From NCBI RefSeq assembly GCF_947489035.1, contig NZ_CANLCI010000027.1, positions 1-59,982 on the forward strand: 59,982 nucleotides of DNA, given 5' to 3'. Source of the DNA: an uncultured Ferrimonas sp. (lineage in GTDB: Bacteria; Pseudomonadota; Gammaproteobacteria; Enterobacterales; Shewanellaceae). Below, in pieces: positions 46,809 through 55,734 of the stretch; the first letter of the stretch is position 1, and the number at the start of each line of letters is the position of its first letter. A program made the position numbers and the translations under genes. A model generated the notes under the pieces. That model searched no databases. It was given only the letters and a program-made list of their open reading frames with translations, and was not told the DNA's origin.

Positions 46809-47714
46809 CTACAGCAAAATGCGATTTAACCGACCCACCAGCTCCATCTGATTTCGACATTGGGTTTTGCTTAAGATGTGGCGAATGTGGGTGCGGATGG
46901 TGCTTTCTTCTACGTCAAAGCCCGCCGCAATGACCTTGGCTGGCACCCCTTGGGCAATACGCATCGCCACCCGCCCTTCTTGCGGCGATAAGCCAAACAG
47001 GCGGATCACCGACAGCAGCGCACCACCATTTTCGCCAAAGGTGATGCTGGTAAATTGCAGTAGGATCTGGGCGGCACCATCCACCATGCCGTGCAGATCC
47101 AAACGCCAACAATCCGCCTTCGGCCCCAACAACAGCTGCCGCGCCTGGCCATCTTTGCAGCTGCGCAGCTGTTCGATGCTCTCCTGCAGCTGCTGCTGTT
47201 GCAGCTTATCTCGCAACTGTAACTGCCGCTGAAACAGCGACAGCCACTCCCGTTCGCACAAACGTTCAAAGGCACCGTTGCTGTGCAGCACCTTGCCATC
47301 ACAATCCAGCACCAACAGTGGCTGGCGCCAGCGCGGTGCCCACATCATTTGGTACACCTGATTCTCAATCTGCTGCAACAGCTGCCGCTGTTGCCATTGT
47401 CGCTGCCAACGTTGTAACCGCGACGCAATCAATCCCGATTCTTGCGAACTGAACTGCGCTTGCTGACGCTGCAACAACAACTGTACCCGTTCGTGGGGGC
47501 CATTCGCGCTGCTGGTTAGAGTCAATTGCTCTACCGTCGCTTGGGGTGGCAACACCACGTCAGAGCGATGGCTTGCCAGTAACTGTTGGGGGTGGCCGAG
47601 GGGATCAGCCAAAAACAACGTGCCACTGTCTGCGCCAAACTCATCACACAATTGCAGTAAATACTGCCGCCACGGCGGTGCCTTAACCGCTGGGCTTACT
47701 TCGCTTCGAATCAT
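46809..47714 (-). CDS. LuxR-type transcriptional regulator
   Basis: This 301-aa protein has a C-terminal LuxR helix-turn-helix (about residues 236-301: LSPQEGRVAMRIAQGVPAKVIAAGFDVEESTIRTHIRHILSK). The N-terminal 230 residues are Gln/Leu-rich with a PAS-like stretch (LLVLDCDGKVLHSNGAFERL) near residue 140. It has no autoinducer-binding domain that I recognise. It is divergent from glpD, separated by about 325 bp that also appear to encode a small RNA, so glpD is a possible target. Confidence 0.82.
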   Translation of the reverse strand: MIRSEVSPAVKAPPWRQYLLQLCDEFGADSGTLFLADPLGHPQQLLASHRSDVVLPPQATVEQLTLTSSANGPHERVQLLLQRQQAQFSSQESGLIASRLQRWQRQWQQRQLLQQIENQVYQMMWAPRWRQPLLVLDCDGKVLHSNGAFERLCEREWLSLFQRQLQLRDKLQQQQLQESIEQLRSCKDGQARQLLLGPKADCWRLDLHGMVDGAAQILLQFTSITFGENGGALLSVIRLFGLSPQEGRVAMRIAQGVPAKVIAAGFDVEESTIRTHIRHILSKTQCRNQMELVGRLNRILL

Positions 47715-47760
47715 TCGCCTTCCTTAGCAATTTCAGTCGATTAGCGTTACATCCACAACT

Positions 47761-47788
47761 TTGATGACAGCAAAAAAGGGCATAACTT
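47761..47788 (+). promoter_or_regulatory. Candidate promoter of the putative small RNA
   Basis: TTGATG (47761-47766) and TAACTT (47783-47788) are spaced by 16 bp on the plus strand. Transcription would begin near 47795 and could run to the strong terminator at 47910-47938 without passing any open reading frame. The hexamers are only moderately close to consensus. Confidence 0.4.
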
Positions 47789-47794
47789 CTATCT

Positions 47795-47938
47795 TTTGAA
47801 GTGTCTTCCTTACCCAATCTCTGCGGTTGGCCAAGTAGATACAGGCACTACTTAGCGAACAGCAGCCTTCCCTACGGGTGCGGAAGCATTCCTCCTATGA
47901 CAACCCTTTGCGGCACATTTATTGTGCCGCTTTTTTTT
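47795..47938 (+). ncRNA. Putative trans-acting small RNA upstream of glpD
   Basis: The region has no coding frame but shows three successive hairpins. These are AAGTAG/CTACTT (loop 9 nt), CTTCC/GGAAG (loop 10 nt), and a Rho-independent terminator GCGGCACA/TGTGCCGC (47910-47930) with eight T (47931-47938). Between hairpins 2 and 3 lies an unpaired C-rich stretch, CATTCCTCCTATGACAACCC, whose CCTCCT could pair with ribosome-binding sites. I do not match it to a known sRNA family. The 5' end is inferred from a candidate promoter. Confidence 0.5.
47910..47938 (+). terminator. Strong intrinsic terminator upstream of glpD
   Basis: Perfect 8-bp stem GCGGCACA/TGTGCCGC with a 5-nt loop and eight consecutive T on the plus strand. 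No protein gene ends upstream on this strand, so it must end a non-coding transcript or act as a leader attenuator of glpD, which starts 100 bp downstream. Confidence 0.9.
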
Positions 47939-48040
47939 GCTTTGTTAACCTCAACACGGCTAACTTAAAAAGGTAGAACAAATTAGTTCAAGTGGTGATT
48001 AATCGCTGAAACTAAACATAAAAACCACCTTGGAGTTGTG

Positions 48041-49519
48041 ATGTCGCAGTTACCTTGTCTCAGTACCACCGTCGCCCACAGCAAAGCGCAGCTGCAACCA
48101 CAGCGTCAGTACGATGTGATTGTGGTGGGGGCTGGGATCACCGGGGCTGGGATCGCGCGGGAAAGCGCTCGCCGAGGGTGGTCGACGCTGCTGCTTGAAC
48201 AAGGGGATTTTGCCAGTGGCACCTCCAATTTCAGTTCAAAAATGGTGCACGGCGGTTTGCGCTATCTGGCGCAGGGCAACTGGCGCCTAACCAAAGAAGC
48301 CGCCCAAGCGCGAGAGCAGTTGCTGCAGCGCTGGCCCGATCTGGTTAAACCGATGCCCTACTTATTTACTGCCCAAGGGCCACTGGATGCGGTGCAGCAT
48401 AAATTCGGCTTGTGGCTCTATTACAAGCTGTCCGGCGCCCACGTTCGCCACAAACCGGTGCACTTTTCCCAACAAGAGCTTAATAAACTGCTGCCGGGAT
48501 TAACGGTGTCGGCTCCTTGGGGGGCTAACCGCTATTTCGACGCCATTTGTGACGACGCCGCTCTGGTGCTGCGTACCTTGCAAGAAGCCGCCTTGTACGG
48601 GGCCCATCTTTGCCACTACACCCCGGTGCTTGCCCTTGGCCAATCTCAGCCCCAGCAGATCGAGGTGACGTTGTCGCATCAGGGCCAGCCAATCACGCTG
48701 CAAGCGAAAGTCGCCATCAATGCCACGGGTGTCTGGGCCGATAATTTAACCCCCATGCCAGCGGGCATGAAGATCCGCCCGCAACGGGGCTCGCACCTTT
48801 TGTTGCCGTGGCAGCAACTGCCATTACCGGCGGCAATGACCTTCATCCACCCTCAAGATCAGCGGGTGGTGTTTGCCTACCCGTGGGCGGGCTGCACCGT
48901 ACTGGGCACCACGGATTTGGATCACCTGGCCGATAAGAATCAGCCCTGCGTGATCAGCAGCGCCGAACAAGAGTATCTGCTGGCGCTGCTGCCACTGCTC
49001 GGCTGCCAGCAGCAGCCCACCTTGTTGGCCAGCTGGTCTGGGCTGCGACCGATAATGGCCGAAAACAACAACACCGATGCGCCGTCCAGCGTCAGCCGTG
49101 AACACCTGATTTGGCAGCAGCAGCGGTTGTTGAGCATTTCCGGCGGCAAGCTCACAACCTTTGTCACCATGGCCGAAGAGGTGCTGGATCAAGCCGCCCG
49201 CTTACTGCCCCAAGCCGCCGCCCAAGCCGATACACCGCTGCAAGCCCCATTGCAGTCCGACGTTGAGTACTGGCACGGTACTCAAATCAGCAAAGCGTCG
49301 CTGCGTTATTGGAGCGCCCACGGTGCCATTACCCAACTGAGTGATTTGCTGATCCGCCGTACTCGCCTCGGCTGGGTGCTTGGCCCTGCGCTAAAGCAAC
49401 AGCAGCAGCAGTTACAACAGCTGTGCCAACCGTTACTGCTGTGGGATGAGCAGCAATGGCAACAGCAGTGGCAGCAGTATTGGGCGGAATTTGATCGGCA
49501 GTATCGGCCTCACTCATAG
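48041..49519 (+). CDS. glpD: FAD-dependent glycerol-3-phosphate dehydrogenase
   Basis: This 492-aa flavoprotein has the dinucleotide-binding motif VIVVGAGITGAGIARE near the N-terminus. GlpD-type blocks follow: SSKMVHGGLRYL, INATGVWAD, LGTTDLDH and SGGKLTTFVTMAEEVLD. It oxidises glycerol-3-phosphate to dihydroxyacetone phosphate at the inner membrane and feeds electrons to quinone. The C-terminal part is Gln-rich. I chose the ATG at 48041 with TTGGAG upstream; a GTG one codon earlier is possible. Confidence 0.9.
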   Translation: MSQLPCLSTTVAHSKAQLQPQRQYDVIVVGAGITGAGIARESARRGWSTLLLEQGDFASGTSNFSSKMVHGGLRYLAQGNWRLTKEAAQAREQLLQRWPDLVKPMPYLFTAQGPLDAVQHKFGLWLYYKLSGAHVRHKPVHFSQQELNKLLPGLTVSAPWGANRYFDAICDDAALVLRTLQEAALYGAHLCHYTPVLALGQSQPQQIEVTLSHQGQPITLQAKVAINATGVWADNLTPMPAGMKIRPQRGSHLLLPWQQLPLPAAMTFIHPQDQRVVFAYPWAGCTVLGTTDLDHLADKNQPCVISSAEQEYLLALLPLLGCQQQPTLLASWSGLRPIMAENNNTDAPSSVSREHLIWQQQRLLSISGGKLTTFVTMAEEVLDQAARLLPQAAAQADTPLQAPLQSDVEYWHGTQISKASLRYWSAHGAITQLSDLLIRRTRLGWVLGPALKQQQQQLQQLCQPLLLWDEQQWQQQWQQYWAEFDRQYRPHS

Positions 49520-49675
49520 TGGCGTCGCTGCGCCATCACCGCGCAAATCGCACAACAAAGCGGCAGAAATGAAAAACGCTCTCATTAGTGGCGCCCTCTT
49601 GTGATCCAAGCCGACCGCTGGCATCGTTAACCCAGTCGATTTGATATCACAGCGCATCGCCGCTAGGGAGCCTTT

Positions 49676-50386
49676 GTGGCTGATATTCCAACACTTATTT
49701 TATCGCCTTTGCTGTTAATTCAAGGCAAATGGTTGCGCTGGCGTCTGCCCAAACTGGATGAAGCCGCAGGGCCTCGCCAAGGCGAACAAGGGGATGGTCA
49801 ACCGTTGTCATTGCTGGTGTTTGGCGACAGCGCCGCCGCAGGAGTGGGGGTTGCCCAGCAACAACAGGCGTTAGCTGGGCAATTGAGTTTAGCGTTGTCT
49901 GCCCACTATCAACTGCGCTGGCACCTGCACGCACAAAGTGGCTTAACCACCGCGCAGGCGGATCCGTTCATTAAGGGGTTACCAACCCAACAAGCGGATG
50001 TGGTGGTGATCTCATTGGGGGTTAACGACGTTAAATCCACCGGATCGGCCCAGCGTTGGTTGCTTGAACTTGATGCGGTCGTTAGCCGTTTGCGAGCCGA
50101 ACTGAAACCGCAGCTGATCCTAATCGCCGAGTTGCCGCCAATGGGGCAGTTCCCCAAGTTCCCGCAGCCATTGCGCGCGTGGCTCGGCTGGCGCGCCAAC
50201 CAGTTTAACCAGCACCTGCACCAATGGGCGCAGCAGCAACCTCTGGTGCAGCTGACCAGCATCCCCAAAGAGCAAGCGGATCTGGCCGTTGATGGGCTGC
50301 ATCCCGGCCAAGGCACCTACCGCTTATGGGCCCAGCGCGTACAGCAACAGATCCGTTCGGCGCTGACGGTGCAGCGGGCACCATAA
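49676..50386 (+). CDS. SGNH/GDSL-type esterase
   Basis: This 236-aa protein has the SGNH blocks: FGDSAAAGVG (nucleophile Ser), a Gly in QSGLTT, GVND (Asn) and DGLHPG (Asp and His). It resembles lipase/acylhydrolase proteins with an N-terminal hydrophobic stretch (LILSPLLLIQ) that may anchor it. The start is GTG with AGGGAG 5 nt upstream. Substrate unknown. Confidence 0.83.
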   Translation: MADIPTLILSPLLLIQGKWLRWRLPKLDEAAGPRQGEQGDGQPLSLLVFGDSAAAGVGVAQQQQALAGQLSLALSAHYQLRWHLHAQSGLTTAQADPFIKGLPTQQADVVVISLGVNDVKSTGSAQRWLLELDAVVSRLRAELKPQLILIAELPPMGQFPKFPQPLRAWLGWRANQFNQHLHQWAQQQPLVQLTSIPKEQADLAVDGLHPGQGTYRLWAQRVQQQIRSALTVQRAP

Positions 50387-50464
50387 CAAAGGCGCCCACT
50401 GCACTGTGCAGAAGGCGCCTCAATTCATATTGCGTACCGGTGGCTCAAGGTCGATGCCAACAGC

Positions 50465-51355
50465 TCAGTTTGGCGCAGCCACCGTTAACGATATTTTGCG
50501 AGCCAAAGAAAAAGCCATGTGGCTGTTGTAATACGCCGCTTCATTAACAAAGGTGGGGTACAGCGGCTCGTCGCCATCAAAGTAGCCAACGCGGCCATCA
50601 AAGTATTGGAAGATCGGCTCCCCCGGCTGCAATGGGGTGAAATCACTGCCTTCAAGCCGCTGGTGGACCATCGCTAACGGCTGGCCGGCCTCATCCAACG
50701 GCAGGCTTTTACTGCAAACGCTGGTAAACGCCTCGATGGTGGCTGGCAATGGCGGCAGCTCGTTACGCAGCTGCAACGAGGTGAACTCCAAAATCAGTTC
50801 GGTCATCAACCGCATCTGATCCAAAATATCCTGACGCAATACCGATTGCGGCTGTGGCCCCACTTCCACCATCACCCCCCGTTTGCCCACCGTGCACAGG
50901 TAGCCCCACTGTTGGTAAGTTTGTTCCAACTCAAACAGCAGCACCGCTTCTGGCATACGCTGTTGCACGTACGCCGCCAACTGACGCTCCCAGTGGCTGT
51001 CGTGCAATAAAATCAGGGTTGGTCCCATGGTCGAGGTGGTGTTGTGCAGATCAATCACCAGATCGGTCTGGCTTGCGCCTTTTGGCCCAAATTGTTGATT
51101 GATGGATTTGGCTCGCAGGGCTTCGTAATTGATCAGATTGAAATCGGCCAAGCGTTGCGGGGTAAACTCTCGGTTAAGATCATCATCAATGTAACGGCGG
51201 TTGCATTCGTGCGCCTTCGGATTGGCTTGCAGTGTTTGTATCACCAAATTGGGGAAAGATAAGGGTTGCTGCTGCCACTGCTTCAGCAACTGAACCCCTG
51301 AAAATTCATTACCGTGGGTGCCGCCCACAACCAACACTTGCCATGCCGAGGTCAT
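50465..51355 (-). CDS. Aspartoacylase-family zinc deacylase
   Basis: This 296-aa member of the AspA/AstE family has zinc and substrate residues in GGTHGNEFSG (His, Glu), NPKAHECNRRYIDDDLNR (the Asn-Arg pair typical of aspartoacylase) and DLHNTTSTMG (His). The catalytic Glu is probably in VMVEVGPQP. It would release acetate or another acyl group from an N-acyl amino acid. Annotation as true aspartoacylase (EC 3.5.1.15) is likely but not certain. Confidence 0.85.
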   Translation of the reverse strand: MTSAWQVLVVGGTHGNEFSGVQLLKQWQQQPLSFPNLVIQTLQANPKAHECNRRYIDDDLNREFTPQRLADFNLINYEALRAKSINQQFGPKGASQTDLVIDLHNTTSTMGPTLILLHDSHWERQLAAYVQQRMPEAVLLFELEQTYQQWGYLCTVGKRGVMVEVGPQPQSVLRQDILDQMRLMTELILEFTSLQLRNELPPLPATIEAFTSVCSKSLPLDEAGQPLAMVHQRLEGSDFTPLQPGEPIFQYFDGRVGYFDGDEPLYPTFVNEAAYYNSHMAFSLARKISLTVAAPN

Positions 51356-51670
51356 ACTTCAATCCTTATGAATAACTATTCAGTCATTGTGCCAAACAAC
51401 TCGCCACATTCACAGTGGCGCGAAATCAACCGCTTAAATACACAGCAGGTTTGATCCTTTTATTGTTCAGCAGGTTACCCACAAAAACCGTGATTAACTT
51501 TGTGGATAACTTACTTTGTCCGTATTTCATCAGGGTTTGACGGCTGATGCTTTTTTGAACAGCCCGATCCCGACAGATCAATAAGCATAAAAAACAGGCA
51601 GTTATTGTTGATTTGCGGATCCGGTTCCCAGTGCTATGGTGGTGACTAATATTCACCAATAGACCCCCTG
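51356..51670. other. Divergent intergenic region without a supported gene
   Basis: This 315-bp stretch lies between the divergent aspartoacylase and FemAB-like genes and should contain both promoters. A 77-codon minus-strand frame (51426-51659) has no protein-like features, and I regard it as chance. No hairpin terminator or repeat stands out. Confidence 0.4.
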
Positions 51671-52813
51671 ATGTTACGTGCTGAGTTTGTTGATTCCATC
51701 GCCACTATCTGCCCAAAACAGTGGCAGCCACTGTTTGATAATGGTTATCCATTTACCCAGTTACCGTTCCTATTGGCATTGGAACAACAAGGCGGCGTTG
51801 GCGGCGACAGTGGCTGGTTAGCGCAGCACTGGTTGCTGTGGCGCAACAACCAGCTGATCGCGGCGGCGCCCAACTACATCAAGCTGCACTCTTATGGCGA
51901 ATACCTATTCGATTGGGCTTGGGCCGATGCCTACCAACAACACCAACTGAACTACTACCCCAAGCTGCTAAGCGCCATCCCCTATACCCCAGCGACTGGG
52001 CCCCGGCTGGGCATCGCCGCAGGCGAGGACAGCACCGAAATTATCGCCGCCTATAGCCACAGCGTGCGCCAACGTGGGCAACAACTGCACGCCAGCAACG
52101 CCCAGTTGCTGTTCTGTGATCAGCCATTACAGCAACAACTGCAGCAGCAAGGCTGGCTGTCACGGCGAGACATTCAATTTCATTGGCACAACCGCTCTTA
52201 CGCCAACTTCGAGCAATTTTTGACGCAGTTAAGCGCGCGCAAACGCAAAAACATCAACAAAGAACGAGCGTTAGTGGCTCAGGCTGCTGTGCAGATACGC
52301 ACCTTAGGTGGCGATGAGATAGACAACGCGATGTGGCAGCGTTTTTACCACTGTTACCACACTACCTACCTGAAACGATCGGCGCGGCCGGGCTACCTGT
52401 CCTTGGACTTTTTCCTGCAACTTGGTCGCACCATGCCCGACAATGTCGTCATGATAGCTGCTTTTTCTCAACAGGAACTGGTTGCGGCGGCGCTCTACTT
52501 TCAGGATGACAGCAGCTTGTATGGGCGCTATTGGGGCAGTTTGATCGAGCAGCCGGGGCTGCATTTTGAGTTGTGTTATTACCGCGGCATTGAATATTGC
52601 ATCGGCAAGGGCTTACAACGCTTTGATCCCGGCGCTCAGGGCGAGCACAAGTTAGCGCGAGGGTTTGAGCCCCACTGGGTGTATGGCAGCAGCTTGCTGT
52701 TCGATTCGCCTTTTGCCGCCGCCATTGCTCGCTTTTGCCAGCAAGAAGATCAGCTGCTGCGCCAACGAATGCAGGAATTGCAGCAGCGTTCGCCGTATAA
52801 ACGGCTTGATTAA
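51671..52813 (+). CDS. FemAB/GNAT-like N-acyltransferase family protein (COG3146 type)
   Basis: This 380-aa protein matches the large uncharacterised family sometimes called peptidogalycan biosynthesis or GNAT protein. Segments include PFLLALEQ, IAAAPNYIKLHSYGEYLFDWAWADAY, SARKRKNINKER and the C-terminal RFDPGAQGEHKLARGFEP. The predicted fold is a tandem GNAT, as in Fem ligases. Its true substrate is unknown. Confidence 0.85.
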   Translation: MLRAEFVDSIATICPKQWQPLFDNGYPFTQLPFLLALEQQGGVGGDSGWLAQHWLLWRNNQLIAAAPNYIKLHSYGEYLFDWAWADAYQQHQLNYYPKLLSAIPYTPATGPRLGIAAGEDSTEIIAAYSHSVRQRGQQLHASNAQLLFCDQPLQQQLQQQGWLSRRDIQFHWHNRSYANFEQFLTQLSARKRKNINKERALVAQAAVQIRTLGGDEIDNAMWQRFYHCYHTTYLKRSARPGYLSLDFFLQLGRTMPDNVVMIAAFSQQELVAAALYFQDDSSLYGRYWGSLIEQPGLHFELCYYRGIEYCIGKGLQRFDPGAQGEHKLARGFEPHWVYGSSLLFDSPFAAAIARFCQQEDQLLRQRMQELQQRSPYKRLD

Positions 52814-52825
52814 CCGACTGACGCG

Positions 52826-53416
52826 TTAGCGTTCAAACACCAACAAACGATTATTGGCGGGCATCGCCACGTCATCAATCAATTCAAATCCGGCCCTTTC
52901 GGCCAGTGCCACCACGGCCTCAATCGCGCGGATCCCCATGTGCGGCGCCTGTTGTCGCAAGTGCTGATCAAAATCCGCATTAGACGCCGAGGTAAATTCG
53001 CCGCCGTAGTTGAAGGGGCCATACAGACAAAACACCCCATGGGTTGCCATCTGCCGTGCTACCCCAGCAAACATCTGTTCAACTTCAGCCCACGCCATGA
53101 TGTGGCAAGTATTGGCGCTGAACGCCGCATCAAAACCAGCCAAAGGCCACTGCGGTTGATTAACGTCTAACACCAACGGCGGGTGCAAATTGGCCGCCGG
53201 ATAACGCTGATGCCACGCAATGATCCCCCCGTGGTTTACTGCACGATCGGAACAATGCCATTGCAAGTGCGGCATATTCGCCGCAAAGTGCACACTGTGT
53301 TGGCCGGTGCCAGAGCCAATTTCCAGCACTTGCTGACACTTGGCAAAAGCCCGTTGCAACACCGCTAAAATCGGTGCTTTATTGTTATCGCATGCTTGGG
53401 AAAATGGCGCAGACAT
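52826..53416 (-). CDS. DUF938 SAM-dependent methyltransferase-like protein
   Basis: This 196-aa protein has the class I methyltransferase motif VLEIGSGTGQHSVHFA and the DUF938 continuation FSANTCHIMAWAEVEQMF and LYGPFNYGGEFTSASNADFD. The substrate is not known. It ends 12 bp after the convergent FemAB-like gene's stop. Confidence 0.88.
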   Translation of the reverse strand: MSAPFSQACDNNKAPILAVLQRAFAKCQQVLEIGSGTGQHSVHFAANMPHLQWHCSDRAVNHGGIIAWHQRYPAANLHPPLVLDVNQPQWPLAGFDAAFSANTCHIMAWAEVEQMFAGVARQMATHGVFCLYGPFNYGGEFTSASNADFDQHLRQQAPHMGIRAIEAVVALAERAGFELIDDVAMPANNRLLVFER

Positions 53417-53441
53417 CGGCTCTCCTTCAATCCTTGGTGTC

Positions 53442-54359
53442 TTACTCTTGTCCGGCGTAGCGCTCTAAGCCCCACACCAAACCAAAACCCAGTGCCATGC
53501 AGCCTAAAGCCAGCAGCAACTGAGGATCGTGGCCGCTGATCTCGGCAAACTGCCACGGCGATAATGTTTGCTCGGTTAAGGGCACTTCCACCCCTTTAGA
53601 ATTGATGCGTGTGGTTAGAGTTTGTTTCCACGGCCAAACCTTATTCAAGGTGCCCACCATCAAACCGCACAGAAACGACAGCGTTAAGCCGCGGAATCGG
53701 GTCAGCAAGAAAGACAGCAGGTGGCTAAAGGTCAGCAGCCCCAATACCGCCCCCCCCAAAAAGAGGCCGATGATGGTGACATCAAACTCTTTCACCGCCG
53801 CAATGATCGGCACATACAGCCCCAGCAGCAGCAAAATAAAGCTGCCGCTGATCCCCGGTAAGATCATGGCACAGATGGCCACCATGCCCGCCAGCACCAC
53901 ATTAAGGTGGGTCGGATCCAGCGCCAACGGATTGGCCGCAGTAATGAAATAAGCAAAACCGAACCCTGCCACCGCCGCCATCAGGTTGCCCGGCTTGGCC
54001 CCGCCCACCTGCTTACTGATGTGCACAATCGACACCAAGATCAAGCCAAAGAAGAAACTCCACACGGGAATGGGGTGATCCGTCAGCAAATAGGTGATCA
54101 CCCGTGCCAGCGATGCAAAACTGGTGGCAATGCCCGCCAGCAACGTCAGCAAGAAACCGCCGTTGATGTGGGCCCAAGTGCTGGCAAGGCCATGTTGGCG
54201 TAAATGACCAATCAGGCTGGGATTAATACGGCGAATGGACTCCAGCAGACGATCATAGATGCCAGAAATAAATGCGATGGTGCCACCAGAAACACCAGGA
54301 ACAACGTCGGCAGCGCCCATCGCCATCCCTTTAAAAAAGGTACGAAAATCAAAAGTCAT
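53442..54359 (-). CDS. popT: DUF368 polyprenyl-phosphate transporter (PopT family)
   Basis: This 305-aa polytopic membrane protein has the DUF368 hallmarks GAADVVPGVSGGTIAFISGIYDR and, in the second half, ILPGISGSFILLLLGLY. This pair of inverted-repeat motifs is expected to form a re-entrant site. Members recycle undecaprenyl phosphate across the inner membrane. The family assignment is secure; the function is transferred from characterised homologues. Confidence 0.88.
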   Translation of the reverse strand: MTFDFRTFFKGMAMGAADVVPGVSGGTIAFISGIYDRLLESIRRINPSLIGHLRQHGLASTWAHINGGFLLTLLAGIATSFASLARVITYLLTDHPIPVWSFFFGLILVSIVHISKQVGGAKPGNLMAAVAGFGFAYFITAANPLALDPTHLNVVLAGMVAICAMILPGISGSFILLLLGLYVPIIAAVKEFDVTIIGLFLGGAVLGLLTFSHLLSFLLTRFRGLTLSFLCGLMVGTLNKVWPWKQTLTTRINSKGVEVPLTEQTLSPWQFAEISGHDPQLLLALGCMALGFGLVWGLERYAGQE

Positions 54360-54683
54360 GGATCAGCATTCGGTCTCAATTTGAATGAGCCGAGAGTATA
54401 ACGACTAATCGCCTCTAGGCGCATGGGAAAAAACCGCTGCCGCAGTGCAATAAACAGTGAGAACAATCACAGTTCACTTTCGTGAACGTGAATCGCAGCA
54501 CATTTATACAGGTTGGTTATAAAAAAGGCAGACAATGCACCAGCGGATGCGTATTCTGTGCGCATTCGCCCCAGGTTGTTACCGTTAGGGGAATGGTTAC
54601 AACAAAATGACTAACAACGGCGAAACGCTTTATTTGGCCTCTGCACTGGGAAGTTGCAGGGGCCTTTTTCTTTTGTGCCCGGC
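54360..54683 (+). ncRNA. Possible small RNA region ending in a strong terminator
   Basis: No protein gene on the plus strand ends here. Yet a classical terminator is present: a 10-bp stem (GGCCTCTGCA at 54636-54645, TGCAGGGGCC at 54655-54664, one G-U pair) followed by TTTTTCTTTT. A second hairpin, GTTCAC-TTTC-GTGAAC, lies at 54472-54487. A 26-codon frame (54607-54687) overlaps the terminator and is unlikely to be expressed. I could not find a convincing promoter, so the 5' end and existence of the RNA are uncertain. Confidence 0.35.
54636..54673 (+). terminator. Intrinsic terminator on the plus strand
   Basis: A 10-bp GC-rich stem with a 9-nt loop is followed by TTTTTCTTTT. It is oriented against the minus-strand genes on both sides, so it serves a plus-strand transcript starting between about 54360 and 54600. 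Confidence 0.85.
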
Positions 54684-55079
54684 TTAATCTCGCTCGCCTT
54701 CCAACCACCGCAATGCCGCCGCTCGGCTATCAAAAAAACGGATGACCTTGTAGGGAAATTGGCGGCGATTAATGGCGATGCTATCAATGATGTTTTCTGG
54801 GGTTGGGGCATTGCTGGTGTAGATGGCAGTACGTCGTTGCAGCCGATGGCGACCAACGGTTTTAGCGCCTTCATCGCTGTAGCTGTATCGCCTGTCGGCG
54901 CAGATCAGTAAATCGAAGGGGCTGTGGCATAAGCCATCAAACATCCGCGCCAGTTCATCACTGGCCTTGCGATCGATCACGTAACCGTCGTCAATAAAGA
55001 TTTCGAAGCGCTGCTCGCTCCACTGCACGATGTTGGCGCAAGAAAGTCGATAACTCGCCAGTGGTCGCAGGGATTCCAT
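54684..55079 (-). CDS. Small STAS/SpoIIAA-like paralogue 1 (unknown function)
   Basis: This 131-aa protein resembles its neighbour at 55219-55650: both share FDLLI-x-x-DR/E-x-x-SxSxE, a central R-HR/LQRR/HxAI segment and an ending V/PIRxFxxRAxAxRWL. The alternating strand/helix pattern recalls STAS or SpoIIAA-like domains. It has no membrane helix. Function unknown. Confidence 0.7.
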   Translation of the reverse strand: MESLRPLASYRLSCANIVQWSEQRFEIFIDDGYVIDRKASDELARMFDGLCHSPFDLLICADRRYSYSDEGAKTVGRHRLQRRTAIYTSNAPTPENIIDSIAINRRQFPYKVIRFFDSRAAALRWLEGERD

Positions 55080-55218
55080 AGCAATGAGCCTTAATAAAAT
55101 AGCGAAAAAGTGACCACAGGTACGTTGCCTAGGCCAGCGATTATTCGCCCAAACTAATCAACCTCAACGCCAAACTCCAGTGTTTTTGTAACATTGTGAT
55201 AACGCACTGTTGTTGTGG

Positions 55219-55650
55219 TCAATTTGCTCGCGCCATCTGGCTAAGCCACCGGCTGGCGTCGGCGCGACGGCGAAACAATCGGATCGGTTTGGCGGGGAAA
55301 TTCAGTGCATTGATCTCAATGGCATTACTGAGTAATTCATAGCTGAGATCCGCGCGAGCGAAGATGGCCACATGGCGCTGTAGCGGGTTGGCCCCAGCGC
55401 ACAACGCCGCTTCAAAGCTGAAACTGAATTCGCGGTCGCCATTGATGAGCAGATCAAAGGGACGCTGACAATGCTGCTGCCAAAAGTGCTCAATTGGCAG
55501 GCAATCACTGCGCTGCAGTACCGTGCCGTTATCCACTTGCAACTCAAACAGGGTGTCATGCAGTTGCCGGATCTCGGCACAGCCTACCCGATAGTGTGCC
55601 ATCACGGTTGCACATTCGGCGTCCATGCCTGCGTACGTCTCTGTTTCCAT
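55219..55650 (-). CDS. Small STAS/SpoIIAA-like paralogue 2 (unknown function)
   Basis: This 143-aa protein is a diverged paralogue of the gene at 54684-55079 (shared PFDLLINGDREFSFSFE / PFDLLICADRRYSYSDE). I choose the ATG at 55650 because GGAGG lies 6 nt upstream; a start at 55662 would place that site inside the gene. The two genes are 139 bp apart and follow recD, so they could be read from the same direction as recBD. Confidence 0.7.
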   Translation of the reverse strand: METETYAGMDAECATVMAHYRVGCAEIRQLHDTLFELQVDNGTVLQRSDCLPIEHFWQQHCQRPFDLLINGDREFSFSFEAALCAGANPLQRHVAIFARADLSYELLSNAIEINALNFPAKPIRLFRRRADASRWLSQMARAN

Positions 55651-55734
55651 GCCTACCTCCATGTCACGATTTAGGTCACCGCTGAGTAGGAAAAGTTACA
55701 GACAAAAATCCGCTTTGCAACGACTATTACACTT

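Noticed and set aside
51426..51659. 77-codon minus-strand frame between aspartoacylase and FemAB-like genes
   Set aside because: No ribosome-binding site, no recognisable features, and it occupies a divergent promoter region.
54607..54687. 26-codon plus-strand frame
   Set aside because: It runs through a strong terminator hairpin, so the full frame would rarely be transcribed.
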